Notes: a model not told the origin generated them from the sequence alone. DNA of 46,548 bases from Deinococcus betulae (GCF_020166395.1 NZ_JAIQXU010000034.1:1-46548), one strand, 5' to 3'; positions 1-10,735 are shown, counted from the stretch's first letter. Translations and numbers: made by a program.

Positions 1-498
1 GAGGTCGGCTTTGGCCTCGTCGCAGCCGGCGACGTCGCTGAAACTCAGCTTGATCTGCCCCTCCCCGATCACCGCCGCCTTCGACCGCCCAAACGATCCG
101 GCCGCGTCGTTGCCGCCGCCTTGCCGACCCCGCAGCAGCACCACGACCAGCCCGGCAATCAGCGCCAGCGTCAGCAGCACGCTGACCACGCCCAGCGCGC
201 TAAAGCGCGGCGGCGCGGCGTACGACACGTTGACGCCGCGCGCCTGCAAGGCGTCCAGCGTCAGCAGCGGGTCGGCGGCCAGGGTGCGGGTGCGGTACGG
301 CTCGGCGTTGAGCTGCCCGGTCACCACTGCGGTGCCACTCTGGTACGAGATCACGGCGGTTTGCACCTGACCGCGTGCCAGCGCCGCCTCGAAATCGCTG
401 AGGGGCAGTTCGGCGCTGCGGCCACGGGGCAGCAGGAGGGTCAGCACCACCACCGCCGTCAAGAGGCCCAGGGCCCACCACCACCCGGCCCGTTTCAA
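1..498 (-). CDS. ftsH: ATP-dependent zinc metalloprotease FtsH, N-terminal part (cut by window edge)
   Basis: The visible 166 residues are the N-terminal membrane anchor of FtsH, the membrane AAA+ protease that extracts and degrades membrane and soluble proteins. A short cytoplasmic start is followed by a membrane segment (about residues 5-24), a periplasmic loop of about 75 residues, a second membrane segment (about 101-122), a Gly-rich linker and the family's entry motif FSDVAGCDEAKADL just before the AAA domain. The ATPase and zinc protease domains lie off the left edge. I chose the TTG at 498 because CCCGGAG sits 6 nt upstream and the protein then starts MKRAG; an in-frame GTG 36 nt upstream lacks a ribosome binding site. 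It is transcribed divergently from the secreted protein at 789. The identity is very likely; the start is less certain. Confidence 0.93.
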   Translation of the reverse strand, partial: MKRAGWWWALGLLTAVVVLTLLLPRGRSAELPLSDFEAALARGQVQTAVISYQSGTAVVTGQLNAEPYRTRTLAADPLLTLDALQARGVNVSYAAPPRFSALGVVSVLLTLALIAGLVVVLLRGRQGGGNDAAGSFGRSKAAVIGEGQIKLSFSDVAGCDEAKADL

Positions 499-664
499 GT
501 GGGTCTCCGGGCCACGCTGGGGCGGCACGGCCCAGAACAGACAGCAGAATGAACTGGCCGCGCAGGCTTCATGCCGCAGTGTAGGCCCAGAGCCGGGGCC
601 GCAACTGCAAGGCAACTCGCCAGGGGAAAGGGGCAGGGGTTCCGCCTCTATCTGCCTGACAGAA

Positions 665-730
665 GAGGTGACCCCCGCAACAGGCGGCAACCCGCCAGAC
701 CTCCTGTTCCCTTAAGGGTTCGGTCACCTC
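665..730. other. Inverted-repeat element in the ftsH / secreted-protein divergent region
   Basis: A 9-bp outer stem (GAGGTGACC at 665-673 with GGTCACCTC at 722-730) encloses shorter pairs: AACAGG (679-684) with CCTGTT (703-708), or alternatively GGCGG (83-87) with CCGCC (92-96) of the same block, plus the palindrome CCCTTAAGGG (709-718). The two inner options exclude each other. There is no T-run, so it does not look like a terminator. It could be an RNA leader structure for either divergent gene or a protein-binding site. I do not recognise the class. The rest of 499-788 holds no gene I can support. Confidence 0.4.
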
Positions 731-788
731 CCCCCTCTTGTGGGACGTTCGGCAGACAGGCGTCAGCTTGGGCGGGCATACTCGGCGG

Positions 789-2588
<1,800 letters not shown>

Positions 2589-2650
2589 CATGGCAAAAGC
2601 CCCAGCGCTTTCTTAAGCCGGGGGTGTGGCCAGGAGTCCATCTTGAGATT

Positions 2651-2690
2651 GGGCCGCCCATACGGCAAAAACAGCCGACAGGGGCGGCCC
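2651..2690. repeat. Perfect inverted repeat just upstream of the GGDEF-EAL promoter
   Basis: GGGCCGCCC (2651-2659) pairs perfectly with GGGCGGCCC (2682-2690), with an inner CGGC/GCCG pair (2663-2666/2674-2677) around AAAAACA. It lies between the stop of the secreted-protein gene and the -10 box of the next gene (2701-2706). It has no U-tract, so it may be a weak factor-dependent terminator or an operator in the -35 zone. Confidence 0.5.
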
Positions 2691-2711
2691 GGCCTGTTCT
2701 TATAGTGGAGC

Positions 2712-5123
2712 ATGACGCCCACGCTTCCGGCGCCCGCCGCGCGCTTCGCTTTTGGGGCCACGGCACTGCTGCTGGCGGCGCATGTACTGTGGGTCGCGCT
2801 GGCCCTGGGCAATGAGCAGACCCACCTGACGGTGAGCCTACTCATTTACATTCCCACCTTTGTGCTGGCGGGCCTAACCTGCCTGCTGAGTGCCCCGCGC
2901 CACGCGAATGACCGGGTGGCGTGGCGGCTGCTAGGCGCCGGCCTGCTGACCTTTGGGTTCGGTCAGGCCTGCTACGCCTATCTGCTGCTGGTGCTTCAGA
3001 ATCCGCCCTTTCCTTCAGTGGCCGACGCCGGCTTTCTGCTGGCGCTAGTCCTGTACGCCCTGGGGCTGACCCGCTTCCGGCACCCACCTCTCACACCCTG
3101 GGACCGCCTGCGGCTGTTCGTGGACGTGGGCATCATCATGGCCGCCGTGGGCGTCTTTGCCTGGAACTATGTGCTGTACGAGGTCATTACGTCCTATGCC
3201 GGGCAGCCCCTGGCGGCTGTCATCGGCCTGACCTACCCCTTTGGCGACCTGGTGCTGCTGAGTGTGCTGCTGCTGGTGGCGCTGCGCGGCGGCGCGCGGC
3301 TGGGGCGGCGCGAGGCGATGCTGGCTGCTGGCCTGCTGGCCCTGATTGTGGCCGACCAGGCGTTTATCGTGCTGGGCGCGGCCGGCACCTACCAGGAAGG
3401 CTCGTGGGTGGACCTCTTCTGGGCGCTGGGCGCCACCCTCTTTGCGGCGGCCTCGCTGACCGGCGGCGGCAGAGCGCCGGAGCCGGGCCGCGTGTGGCCC
3501 AGCGCCGCGTGGTTGCCCAGGGCGGCGCTGTTCCTGCCCTACGCGGCCCTGGCGGCCTCGTTTGCCCTGCTGATGCTGGGGCGCGGCCGCCAGGGGCCAC
3601 AAGAGACGGGGGTGTTGTGGGGAACGGCGCTGGTGACGGCCCTGGTGGTGCTGCGTCAGGTGCTGGCCTTCGCTGAGAACGCCCGCCTGACCGCCCAGCT
3701 GCGCCAGCTGTCAGACGAACTGGAAGGCCGCGTGCAGCGGCGCACCCAGGAACTCGACCAGGCCAACGCCCAGCTGCGCGGCCTGACCGAGGACCTGGAA
3801 CTCAAGGTGCGAGAGCGCACCGCTGAACTGGAGGCCAGTCAGGCGCGGCTGGCGCACCAGGCCCAGCACGACGTGCTGACGGGGCTACCCAACCGCGCGC
3901 TGTTTCAGGACCGCGTGGAGCGGGGGGTGGCCAGCGCAGCGCGCGAGGGCAAGCAGCTGGCGGTCATGTTTATTGACCTGGACGGGTTCAAGGCCGTCAA
4001 CGACACCTGGGGCCACGCGGCGGGCGACGAGCTGCTGCGTGAGGTGGCCGCGCGCCTGCAGAGCAGCGTGCGCCACAACGACACCGTGGCCCGGCTGGGC
4101 GGCGACGAGTTCACGGTGATGCTGCTGGGCATTCAGGCGACCCGCGACGCCGCGCTGGTGGCCAACAAGGTGCTGCGGGCCCTGCGTCAGCCCATCGCCC
4201 TGGCGCAGGGTGAGGCCCACGTCACCGGGTCTATTGGGGTCAGCCTCTACCCGCAGGACGGCGCCGACGCTGCCGAGTTGCAGCGCCACGCCGACCTGGC
4301 CATGTACCGCGCCAAGCAGGGCGGCAAGGACAACATCACCTTCTTCTCGCCCGAGATGAACGCCGTGGACGCGGCGCGCGCCTCTGTCGAGACGCAGCTG
4401 CGCGGGGCCCTGGAGCGCGGCGAACTGCATGTGGTATACCAGCCGCTGCACGGCGCTGCCGGCGAGGTGCAGGGCGCTGAGGCCCTGCTGCGCTGGCGCA
4501 GCCCCCTCCTGGGGGACGTGCCGCCCGCCGCCTTTATCCCGGTGGCCGAGGACACCGGCCTCATCATCTCGATTGGAGAATTCGTGCTGCGCGAGGCCTG
4601 CCGCCAGCTGGCTGCCTGGCGGCAGGCGGGCAAGGCGGTGACCTGCGTCAGTGTCAACATCTCGCCCGCGCAGTTTGGCCGCGACGACTTTGTGGCGCTG
4701 GTGCAGCGCACGCTGCAGGCCCACCGCCTGAGTGGCCGCGACCTGGAACTCGAACTGACCGAACGCATGGTTCTGCGCCGGGTCGAGGAGGTGGCGCGCA
4801 AGATGTCCGAGTTGCGGGCGCTGGGCGTGCGCATCAGCCTGGACGACTTTGGCACCGGCAACTCGGCCCTGAACTACCTGCTGACCCTGCCGGTCACGAC
4901 CCTGAAGGTGGACCGCGTGTTTATTCAGGCGCTGGACCAGACGCCGGGGGCCTACCGCGTGGTGCAGGCCATCGTGGCGCTGGGGCACGGCCTGGGCATG
5001 GACGTGGTGGCCGAAGGGGTCGAGACCCCTGCCCAGCTGATGCAAGTGCGGGAACTGGGCTGCGAGCGCACCCAAGGCTTTTTGCTGGGTCGCCCGGTGC
5101 CGCCCGAGGACCTGACGCTCTGA
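2712..5123 (+). CDS. Membrane-anchored bifunctional diguanylate cyclase / phosphodiesterase (GGDEF-EAL)
   Basis: This 803-aa protein makes and/or degrades cyclic di-GMP. Residues ~10-320 contain about nine hydrophobic membrane segments with no sensor domain I recognise, followed by a coiled coil (~330-385). The GGDEF domain has an intact RLGGDEF motif (GGDEF at residues 463-467) and an upstream RHND at 454-457, five residues before it, which matches the inhibitory I-site that gives product feedback. The EAL domain is also intact in its key motifs: EALLRWR (590 on), ELTERM, DDFGTGNS, LKVDRVF and VVAEGVE. Both activities are therefore possible. The ATG has TATAGT at 2701-2706, five nt upstream, so the mRNA is probably leaderless. 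The gene ends 9 nt from the convergent peroxiredoxin stop. Confidence 0.93.
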   Translation: MTPTLPAPAARFAFGATALLLAAHVLWVALALGNEQTHLTVSLLIYIPTFVLAGLTCLLSAPRHANDRVAWRLLGAGLLTFGFGQACYAYLLLVLQNPPFPSVADAGFLLALVLYALGLTRFRHPPLTPWDRLRLFVDVGIIMAAVGVFAWNYVLYEVITSYAGQPLAAVIGLTYPFGDLVLLSVLLLVALRGGARLGRREAMLAAGLLALIVADQAFIVLGAAGTYQEGSWVDLFWALGATLFAAASLTGGGRAPEPGRVWPSAAWLPRAALFLPYAALAASFALLMLGRGRQGPQETGVLWGTALVTALVVLRQVLAFAENARLTAQLRQLSDELEGRVQRRTQELDQANAQLRGLTEDLELKVRERTAELEASQARLAHQAQHDVLTGLPNRALFQDRVERGVASAAREGKQLAVMFIDLDGFKAVNDTWGHAAGDELLREVAARLQSSVRHNDTVARLGGDEFTVMLLGIQATRDAALVANKVLRALRQPIALAQGEAHVTGSIGVSLYPQDGADAAELQRHADLAMYRAKQGGKDNITFFSPEMNAVDAARASVETQLRGALERGELHVVYQPLHGAAGEVQGAEALLRWRSPLLGDVPPAAFIPVAEDTGLIISIGEFVLREACRQLAAWRQAGKAVTCVSVNISPAQFGRDDFVALVQRTLQAHRLSGRDLELELTERMVLRRVEEVARKMSELRALGVRISLDDFGTGNSALNYLLTLPVTTLKVDRVFIQALDQTPGAYRVVQAIVALGHGLGMDVVAEGVETPAQLMQVRELGCERTQGFLLGRPVPPEDLTL

Positions 5124-5132
5124 CCGGAGCCC

Positions 5133-5690
5133 TCAGGGATTAGCCCGCAGCCAGGCCAACACCTGCGCCGCATTCTGGTCTGGCGGAAAGACCGGATAGA
5201 CAACATGCTCGGTGATGCCGTCCCGCACGATCAGGGTCAGGCGCCGCACCAAGGTCTCACCATCAGCCTCAAACGTAGGCAGCCGAAGGACACGGATGAA
5301 CTGCAGCCCCGCATCCGACAGCAGGGGAAAGGGCAGGTGCAGCCGTTCGGCAGCTTCCTGCTGGTAGGCCGTGGGCTGCACGCTCAGGCCAAACACACGG
5401 GCGCCTGCTGCCTGCAACTCGGCGTGGTGGTCGCGGAAGGCGCAGCTCTGCGGCGTGCAGCCCCGCGCCCCGGGAATCACGTCCCAGTCCGCAGGCATGG
5501 CCGTCCCTGGTTGGGCCGTTTTGGGATAGAGGTACAGCACCGTTCGGCCCGGCCGCGCAGACAGGTCATGGAGGCGCCCATCGGTGCCCGGCAAGGCCAG
5601 GGCAGGCAGCCGCACGCCTAGGAGATGCGCGCAGGCACCGTCATCCACCGGGACAGGCAGGTCTGCTGGGAGAAAGTGAGGGTCCGTCAC
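5133..5690 (-). CDS. Peroxiredoxin-like (AhpC/TSA, redoxin fold) protein
   Basis: The product (185 aa from the GTG at 5690) has the thioredoxin-like peroxiredoxin fold: VLYLYPKT early, then a peroxidatic region PGARGCTPQSCAFRD with two Cys spaced as in PrxQ/BCP-type enzymes, then a PTAYQQEAAERLHLPFPLLSD stretch typical of the family. It should reduce hydroperoxides with thiols. The Pro-x3-(T/S)-x2-Cys pattern is altered (PGARGC), so substrate range or activity may differ. I chose GTG because TATGCT lies six nt upstream (5697-5702), a leaderless arrangement. A TTG at 5723 would extend the protein by 11 residues but would put the start inside the der terminator. It lies downstream of der on the same strand, separated from it by that terminator. 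Confidence 0.8.
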   Translation of the reverse strand: MTDPHFLPADLPVPVDDGACAHLLGVRLPALALPGTDGRLHDLSARPGRTVLYLYPKTAQPGTAMPADWDVIPGARGCTPQSCAFRDHHAELQAAGARVFGLSVQPTAYQQEAAERLHLPFPLLSDAGLQFIRVLRLPTFEADGETLVRRLTLIVRDGITEHVVYPVFPPDQNAAQVLAWLRANP

Positions 5691-5701
5691 TGGAACAGCA
5701 T

Positions 5702-5733
5702 AAAAAAGAGGCGCGGCCAACAATGGCCGCGCC
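5702..5733 (-). terminator. Intrinsic terminator of der
   Basis: A 10-bp GC-rich stem (5724-5733 with 5710-5719, loop ACAA on the plus strand) is followed on the minus strand by six T. It starts 12 nt after the der stop codon. The T-run directly abuts the TATGCT box of the peroxiredoxin gene. Confidence 0.9.
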
Positions 5734-5744
5734 CTCTCCCCTGC

Positions 5745-7070
5745 TCAGTCCTCGCCCTCTTCGCCCTTCTTGCCTTTCTTGTAAGGGCCCTTCTCTTTCC
5801 ACTTCAGGCGCACCGGAATCCCGGCCAGGCCCAGGTCCTCACGGATGCGGTTGTGCAGAAAGCCCTCGTAGGCGCGCGTCACAAAGTCGGCGCGGTTGGA
5901 AAAGATGGCAAAGGTGGGCGGCGCCGTTTCCACCTGCGTCATGAAATACATCTTCAGCTTCTTGCCGTGGAAGTTGGGCACCGCCTGGCGCATCTGCCAG
6001 ACCTCCAGCCAGCGGTTGAGTTCGCTGGTGGGAATGCGGCTTTGCCACTTCTCGTGCAGCTTCATGGCCTCGGCCAGCATGTCGTGAATGCCGTATTCGT
6101 TGATGGCGCTGGTGTACACGCGCGGCGCGTAGGAAATATGGTGCAGCTTCTGGTTCAGCTCTTTTTCAGTGGCCTTGAGGTCGGCGTCGGGCACGAGGTC
6201 CCACTTGTTCACGACCACGATCACGGGCTTGCCGCTGTCGTAAGCGAGGTTCGCCAGCTTCAGCTCGTGGTCCCCCAGGTCCGTGGCATTCACCACCAAC
6301 CAGATCAGGTCGCTGCGGGCAATCGCCGCCTGCGAGCGCTGAATGGCGTAGTCCTCAATGGCGGTGTCGGGCTTCTTGCGAATGCCCGCCGTGTCCACCA
6401 GCACAAAGCGCTGCCCGCCGTAGTCCCATTCCACGTCCAGACTGTCGCGGGTGGTGCCGGGCATGTCGGCCACGATGGCGCGGTCCGTCTGGGTGATGGC
6501 GTTCAGGAGGCTGCTTTTCCCCACATTCGGGCGGCCAATCAGCGAGATGCGGATGGGCGCGATTTCCGGCACGTCCTCGTCATCGGCGGGCATGTGGGTC
6601 ATCACGCGGTCCATCAGGTCGTCCAGACCGCGCGCGTGTTCGGCGCTGATGGGCACCGGCTCGCCAAAGCCCAGGCCCCACAGCTCGGCCATATAGACCT
6701 CGTGCTTGGGGCTGTCGATCTTGTTGGCCACCAGCACGACCGGCCGGCCCAGGCGGCGCAGCCACTCGGCCACCTCGTAGTCGGCCGCCGACAGGCCTTC
6801 GCGCGGGTCCAGCACGAACACCACCGCCTGCGCGCCTTCCATGGCCCACTCGGCTTTTTCCCGGATGGCCGCTTCCCACTCGTCGCCGCTCCAGAGGCCG
6901 CCCGTGTCGATCAGGGTGATGCGGTGGTTGTGGTAGAGCATCAACCCTTCCTTGGCGTCGCGGGTGACGCCAGGAAAGTCGGCCACCACAGCGTCGCGGC
7001 GGCCAATCAGGCGGTTAAACAGGCTGGACTTGCCGACGTTGGGTCGGCCCACAATGGCAACTTTATGCAT
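5745..7070 (-). CDS. der: Ribosome-associated GTPase Der (EngA)
   Basis: Der is an essential GTPase with tandem G domains that acts in 50S ribosomal subunit assembly. The 441-aa length is typical. The first G domain has GRPNVGKSSLFNRL (residues ~8-21), DTGG and NKID; the second has GRPNVGKSSLLNAI, DTAG and NKWD; the C-terminal ~90 residues are the KH-like domain. A Lys-rich tail (KKGKKGEEGED) ends the protein. The ATG at 7070 has AAGGAG eight nt upstream. Its leader carries a perfect 19-bp palindrome (7136-7154) and a candidate -10 box TAGACT about 100 nt upstream of the start. A strong terminator closes the unit, so it looks monocistronic. Confidence 0.97.
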   Translation of the reverse strand: MHKVAIVGRPNVGKSSLFNRLIGRRDAVVADFPGVTRDAKEGLMLYHNHRITLIDTGGLWSGDEWEAAIREKAEWAMEGAQAVVFVLDPREGLSAADYEVAEWLRRLGRPVVLVANKIDSPKHEVYMAELWGLGFGEPVPISAEHARGLDDLMDRVMTHMPADDEDVPEIAPIRISLIGRPNVGKSSLLNAITQTDRAIVADMPGTTRDSLDVEWDYGGQRFVLVDTAGIRKKPDTAIEDYAIQRSQAAIARSDLIWLVVNATDLGDHELKLANLAYDSGKPVIVVVNKWDLVPDADLKATEKELNQKLHHISYAPRVYTSAINEYGIHDMLAEAMKLHEKWQSRIPTSELNRWLEVWQMRQAVPNFHGKKLKMYFMTQVETAPPTFAIFSNRADFVTRAYEGFLHNRIREDLGLAGIPVRLKWKEKGPYKKGKKGEEGED

Positions 7071-7135
7071 GAATGACGCTCCTTACGGTGTCGGTGCGGC
7101 CCCGGCGTCAGGGGCGCACCGCCGAATCTGGCGGT

Positions 7136-7154
7136 GTTCCTCACCGTGAGGAAC
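7136..7154. promoter_or_regulatory. 19-bp perfect palindrome in the der leader
   Basis: GTTCCTCACCGTGAGGAAC is a perfect inverted repeat with a single central base. It lies about 65 nt upstream of the der start codon and ~20 nt downstream of a candidate minus-strand -10 box (TAGACT). The size and symmetry suit a dimeric repressor. It does not match the RDRM half sites. The regulator is unknown. Confidence 0.5.
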
Positions 7155-7230
7155 GTGCCGGCGAAAGGAGAGTCTAGCATGGGCGCACAAAGGGGAAAGG
7201 CGCGCAGCAGAGGAGTGGACCAGGAAAGTG

Positions 7231-7370
7231 AGACGGATTCCGAAAAATTCCGGAAAACGTTACGAAATTTTTTCGACCGGAGGGAGAAGGAAAAAGGACG
7301 GATTTCCGGGAATTGGAGGAACATCCGGCTCTTTCCCGGATGTTACGGAAATGGACGGAATCCGTATGAG
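7231..7370. repeat. Dispersed intergenic repeat, copy A (SNR-like), with loop-conserved hairpin
   Basis: Only this repeat and leader sequence fill the gene-free stretch 7071-7397. The left boundary GACGGATTCCG and right boundary ACGGAATCCGT (7355-7365) are inverted copies. The core hairpin is AACATCCGG (7320-7328), loop CTCTTTC, CCGGATGTT (7336-7344). A smaller hairpin CGAAA-TTT-TTTCG lies at 7263-7275. GC content drops well below the surroundings. Copies B (18006-18118) and C (46197-46370) share the order purine-rich block, GGTTCCGG-like motif, TGGA, hairpin, ACGGAATCCGT. This resembles the small non-coding repeats described in Deinococcus radiodurans; I cannot assign it to a named subfamily. 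Confidence 0.75.
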
Positions 7371-7397
7371 ACGCCCCTTCCTGACCCCGGCGCCCCC

Positions 7398-7817
7398 TTA
7401 TGGCACCGGATTGAGCACCACGTCGTCGCAGTTCATGAACCACTTTGAGCCGCTGAAGCCCCCCGTCGCCGAGGCGCGAGCAAAGCCCAACACGCCGGTT
7501 GTGCCCGAAATCGTCAGGGTCAGGGTGCCGCCGCTGCGCACCTGCCCGCGCGGCACGTCGGCCCAGGTGCCCTTGACCGTGTTGCCGGTTCGGATGCCCG
7601 AAAACACGTTGGTCCAGTTCTTGCCGCTATCGCTGCTCTGGCCCATCCACCAGACCTGATTGCCAATCTGGCGCACGTAATAGGTGCCGCCGTCATTGCT
7701 ACGCCACACGCCGTTCATATCTTTGGGGGCGGCGCAGCTGGCGTGGGCCTGGCCCGCCAGGGCAGCGGCGCACAGGGCGAAGGTCAGGGTGAGGGCGGCG
7801 CGGTGAATGCTGTTCAT
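7398..7817 (-). CDS. Small secreted protein of unknown function
   Basis: The 139-aa product starts with a clear signal peptide (MNSIHRAALTLTFALCAAALAG, cleavage near AHA-S). The mature part (~113 aa) is rich in Trp, Gly and Thr and reads like a small beta-barrel: GVWRSNDGGTYYVRQIGN, VWWMGQSSDSGKNWTNVF, GTWADVPRG. I have a general sense that this pattern recurs in secreted proteins of several phyla, but I can name no function. One Cys lies near the mature N-terminus and one near the C-terminus, so a disulfide is possible. The start is firm: GGAGGACCTT immediately precedes the ATG. It is probably monocistronic, lying downstream of nothing on its strand. Confidence 0.8.
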   Translation of the reverse strand: MNSIHRAALTLTFALCAAALAGQAHASCAAPKDMNGVWRSNDGGTYYVRQIGNQVWWMGQSSDSGKNWTNVFSGIRTGNTVKGTWADVPRGQVRSGGTLTLTISGTTGVLGFARASATGGFSGSKWFMNCDDVVLNPVP

Positions 7818-7985
7818 AAGGTCCTCCAGGGAAGACGGGCGCAGCAGGCTTCCGGCTTCTGGGAGCAGCGTAGTCAGGGCGCCGTGACCGGGCCGTGACC
7901 AGAGCAGAGGGGCTGCATAACCGGTGATCCGACGTGCTTGACCATTAGCGTCTGGGCGGGCCTTTTTGGCTGCTGCTGGGCAGCA

Positions 7986-8047
7986 TTGACAGTGCCTGCA
8001 TACCGCGCTATGCTTTTTCCATCACCGCCCAGGAAGGCGGGTTTTTT
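7986..8047 (+). ncRNA. Promoter-terminator module, copy 1 (possible tiny RNA or attenuator upstream of the sulfurtransferase gene)
   Basis: A textbook promoter, TTGACA (7986-7991), 17-nt spacer, TATGCT (8009-8014), is followed within about 10 nt by a hairpin CCGCC-CAGGAA-GGCGG (8025-8040) and six T. A transcript would be only ~27-30 nt. Copy 2 on the minus strand at 46503-46441 matches it at most positions, including the spacer core CTGCATACCG and ATCACCGCC after the start site. The sulfurtransferase ATG is 32 nt downstream and has its own -10 box, so this may be either an attenuated extra promoter or an independent tiny RNA. The function is unknown. Confidence 0.6.
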
Positions 8048-8078
8048 CTTTTCATGCCGCCGCACGGTAGGCTGCCGT

Positions 8079-8945
8079 ATGACCCCCCTGCCCACGCCGC
8101 TGGTGCCCGCCGATTGGCTGCTGGCCCATGTCCACGACCCCAGGGTGCGCGTGCTGGATTGCCGGTATGCCCTGTCGGACCCGCTGCTGGGGCGCCTAGC
8201 ATACCTGGAAGGGCACGTCCCTGACGCCATCTACGCCGACCTGGAAACAGACCTGAGTGGACCTGTGCAGCCCGACGGCGCCGGGGGCCGCCACCCACTG
8301 CCTGACCCCGGTGCGCTGGCCGCGTGGCTGGGGCAGGCCGGCGTGGGCAATGACATGCTGGTCGTGTGCTACGACGACCCCAGAGGCGGCCAGGGCTTTT
8401 ACGCCGCGCGGGCCTGGTGGCTGCTGCGCTGGCTGGGGCACACGCAGGTGGCGGTGCTGGACGGCGGCTGGCCAGCCTGGGTGGCGGCCAGCGGTGCCGT
8501 CAATACCGCCGAGCCTACCCATGAGCCCACCACCTTTACGCCGGACGTGCAGAGCGGCTTTGTGGTCACTGCCGCCGACGTGCAGGCGTTACCTGCCCAG
8601 ACCCTGCTGCTGGACGCCCGAGCGCCGGCCCGCTACCGGGGCGAGGTGGAGCCGATAGACAGGGAGGCCGGCCATATTCCAGGCGCCGTCAACCGCGAGT
8701 GGAGCGGCGCCCTGGACGAGGGGGGCCACTGGCACGGTGCAGACGCCCAGGCCGAGCGGCTCAATGTCGGCGGGGCCCCCACCGTTACCTACTGCGGCAG
8801 CGGCGTGAGCGCTGCGCCGAACCTGCTGGCCCGCGAACTGGCCGGCGTGCCGCTGGGCCCAGAGAACCGCCTCTATGCAGGGTCGTGGAGCGACTGGATC
8901 AGCGACCCGGCGCGGCCTGTGGCCACAGGTGAGGAGGGCGCCTAG
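8079..8945 (+). CDS. Thiosulfate / 3-mercaptopyruvate sulfurtransferase (two rhodanese domains)
   Basis: The 288-aa product has the tandem rhodanese architecture. The first, non-catalytic domain spans ~1-140 ([45 protein letters not shown]). The second is catalytic and holds the active-site loop YCGSGVSA near residue 238; CG(S/T)GV(S/T)A is usual for mercaptopyruvate sulfurtransferase, while rhodanese has CRxGx(R/T), so 3-mercaptopyruvate is the favoured donor. It forms a protein persulfide and transfers sulfur to thiols or cyanide. The ATG at 8079 has TAGGCT five nt upstream (8068-8073), hence a leaderless mRNA; longer in-frame starts would read through the module at 7986-8047. It converges on xseA. 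Confidence 0.9.
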   Translation: MTPLPTPLVPADWLLAHVHDPRVRVLDCRYALSDPLLGRLAYLEGHVPDAIYADLETDLSGPVQPDGAGGRHPLPDPGALAAWLGQAGVGNDMLVVCYDDPRGGQGFYAARAWWLLRWLGHTQVAVLDGGWPAWVAASGAVNTAEPTHEPTTFTPDVQSGFVVTAADVQALPAQTLLLDARAPARYRGEVEPIDREAGHIPGAVNREWSGALDEGGHWHGADAQAERLNVGGAPTVTYCGSGVSAAPNLLARELAGVPLGPENRLYAGSWSDWISDPARPVATGEEGA

Positions 8946-8975
8946 AGAGGACAGGGCCGGCAGACCGCCTGGGGT

Positions 8976-10195
<1,220 letters not shown>

Positions 10196-10199
<4 letters not shown>

Positions 10200-10570
10200 A
10201 GCCGCGCCCCGAGCTGGCGCCCCAGGGCCGCCGCCAGCAATCCCAGGCCCACGCTCAGGGCGGCGTAGAACGCGGCGGCGCTGCCCTGACCCCGGCCCAG
10301 CAGCTCATCCAGGTTGGCGCTGAAGGTCGAAAAGGTGGTGAACCCGCCCAGGACACCTGTGCCAAACGCCAGCCGGGCCACTTCGGGCCACAGGCCCCGG
10401 CCCACCAGACTCAGGGTCAGGCCCAGCAGAAATGACCCCAGCACATTGATCAGCAGAATGCTGACCGGAATGGCGCTGCGGGCGTCCAGTGCCGCCAGCC
10501 CCAGTCCCGCCCCGTACCGCGCGCCGGCGCCTAGCGCGCCGCCCAGCATCACCCATATCCACGCGCTCAT
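10196..10570 (-). CDS. crcB: Fluoride channel CrcB/Fluc
   Basis: The 124-aa, four-helix membrane protein carries the Fluc signatures [11 protein letters not shown] (residues ~11-21), NVLGSFLLG and [10 protein letters not shown], the last containing the phenylalanines that line the pore. Fluc proteins assemble as antiparallel dimers and export fluoride. The length equals the family norm when started at the ATG at 10570; a longer in-frame extension exists but is atypical in composition. The stop overlaps the xseA start. I looked on the upstream strand for a fluoride riboswitch and did not find its conserved core. Confidence 0.93.
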
Positions 10571-10689
10571 GGGGGACAGGATGCCAGAAGGCCAGCCGCC
10601 GAAAAGAAAGGTGGCGCGGGGGCCAGCCCCGCCGCCGGCTGTGCGGTGCTCAGCTGGGCGGGCACAGAGGCGAAGCACAGCGGCAATAG

Positions 10690-10735
10690 GGGCAGGAAGC
10701 AGCGGCGGAAGGGACCACCGCTTCCCTGCCGCTGC
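10690..10735. other. GC-rich imperfect hairpin between crcB and corA
   Basis: GCAGCGGC and AGGGA on the left pair with TCCCT and GCCGCTGC on the right, separated by a 3-nt bulge and an eight-base loop. It lies in the 235-nt divergent region. It may be a leader structure for one of the two ion-transport genes; no known riboswitch core is visible. Confidence 0.35.

Noticed and set aside
5625..7076. 483-codon plus-strand open frame opposite der
   Set aside because: der on the other strand has all GTPase motifs; the opposite frame is His/Val/Gly-rich noise.
7938..8078. 47-residue N-terminal extension of the sulfurtransferase
   Set aside because: It reads through the promoter-terminator module, and the ATG at 8079 has its own -10 box and starts at the family's usual N-terminus.
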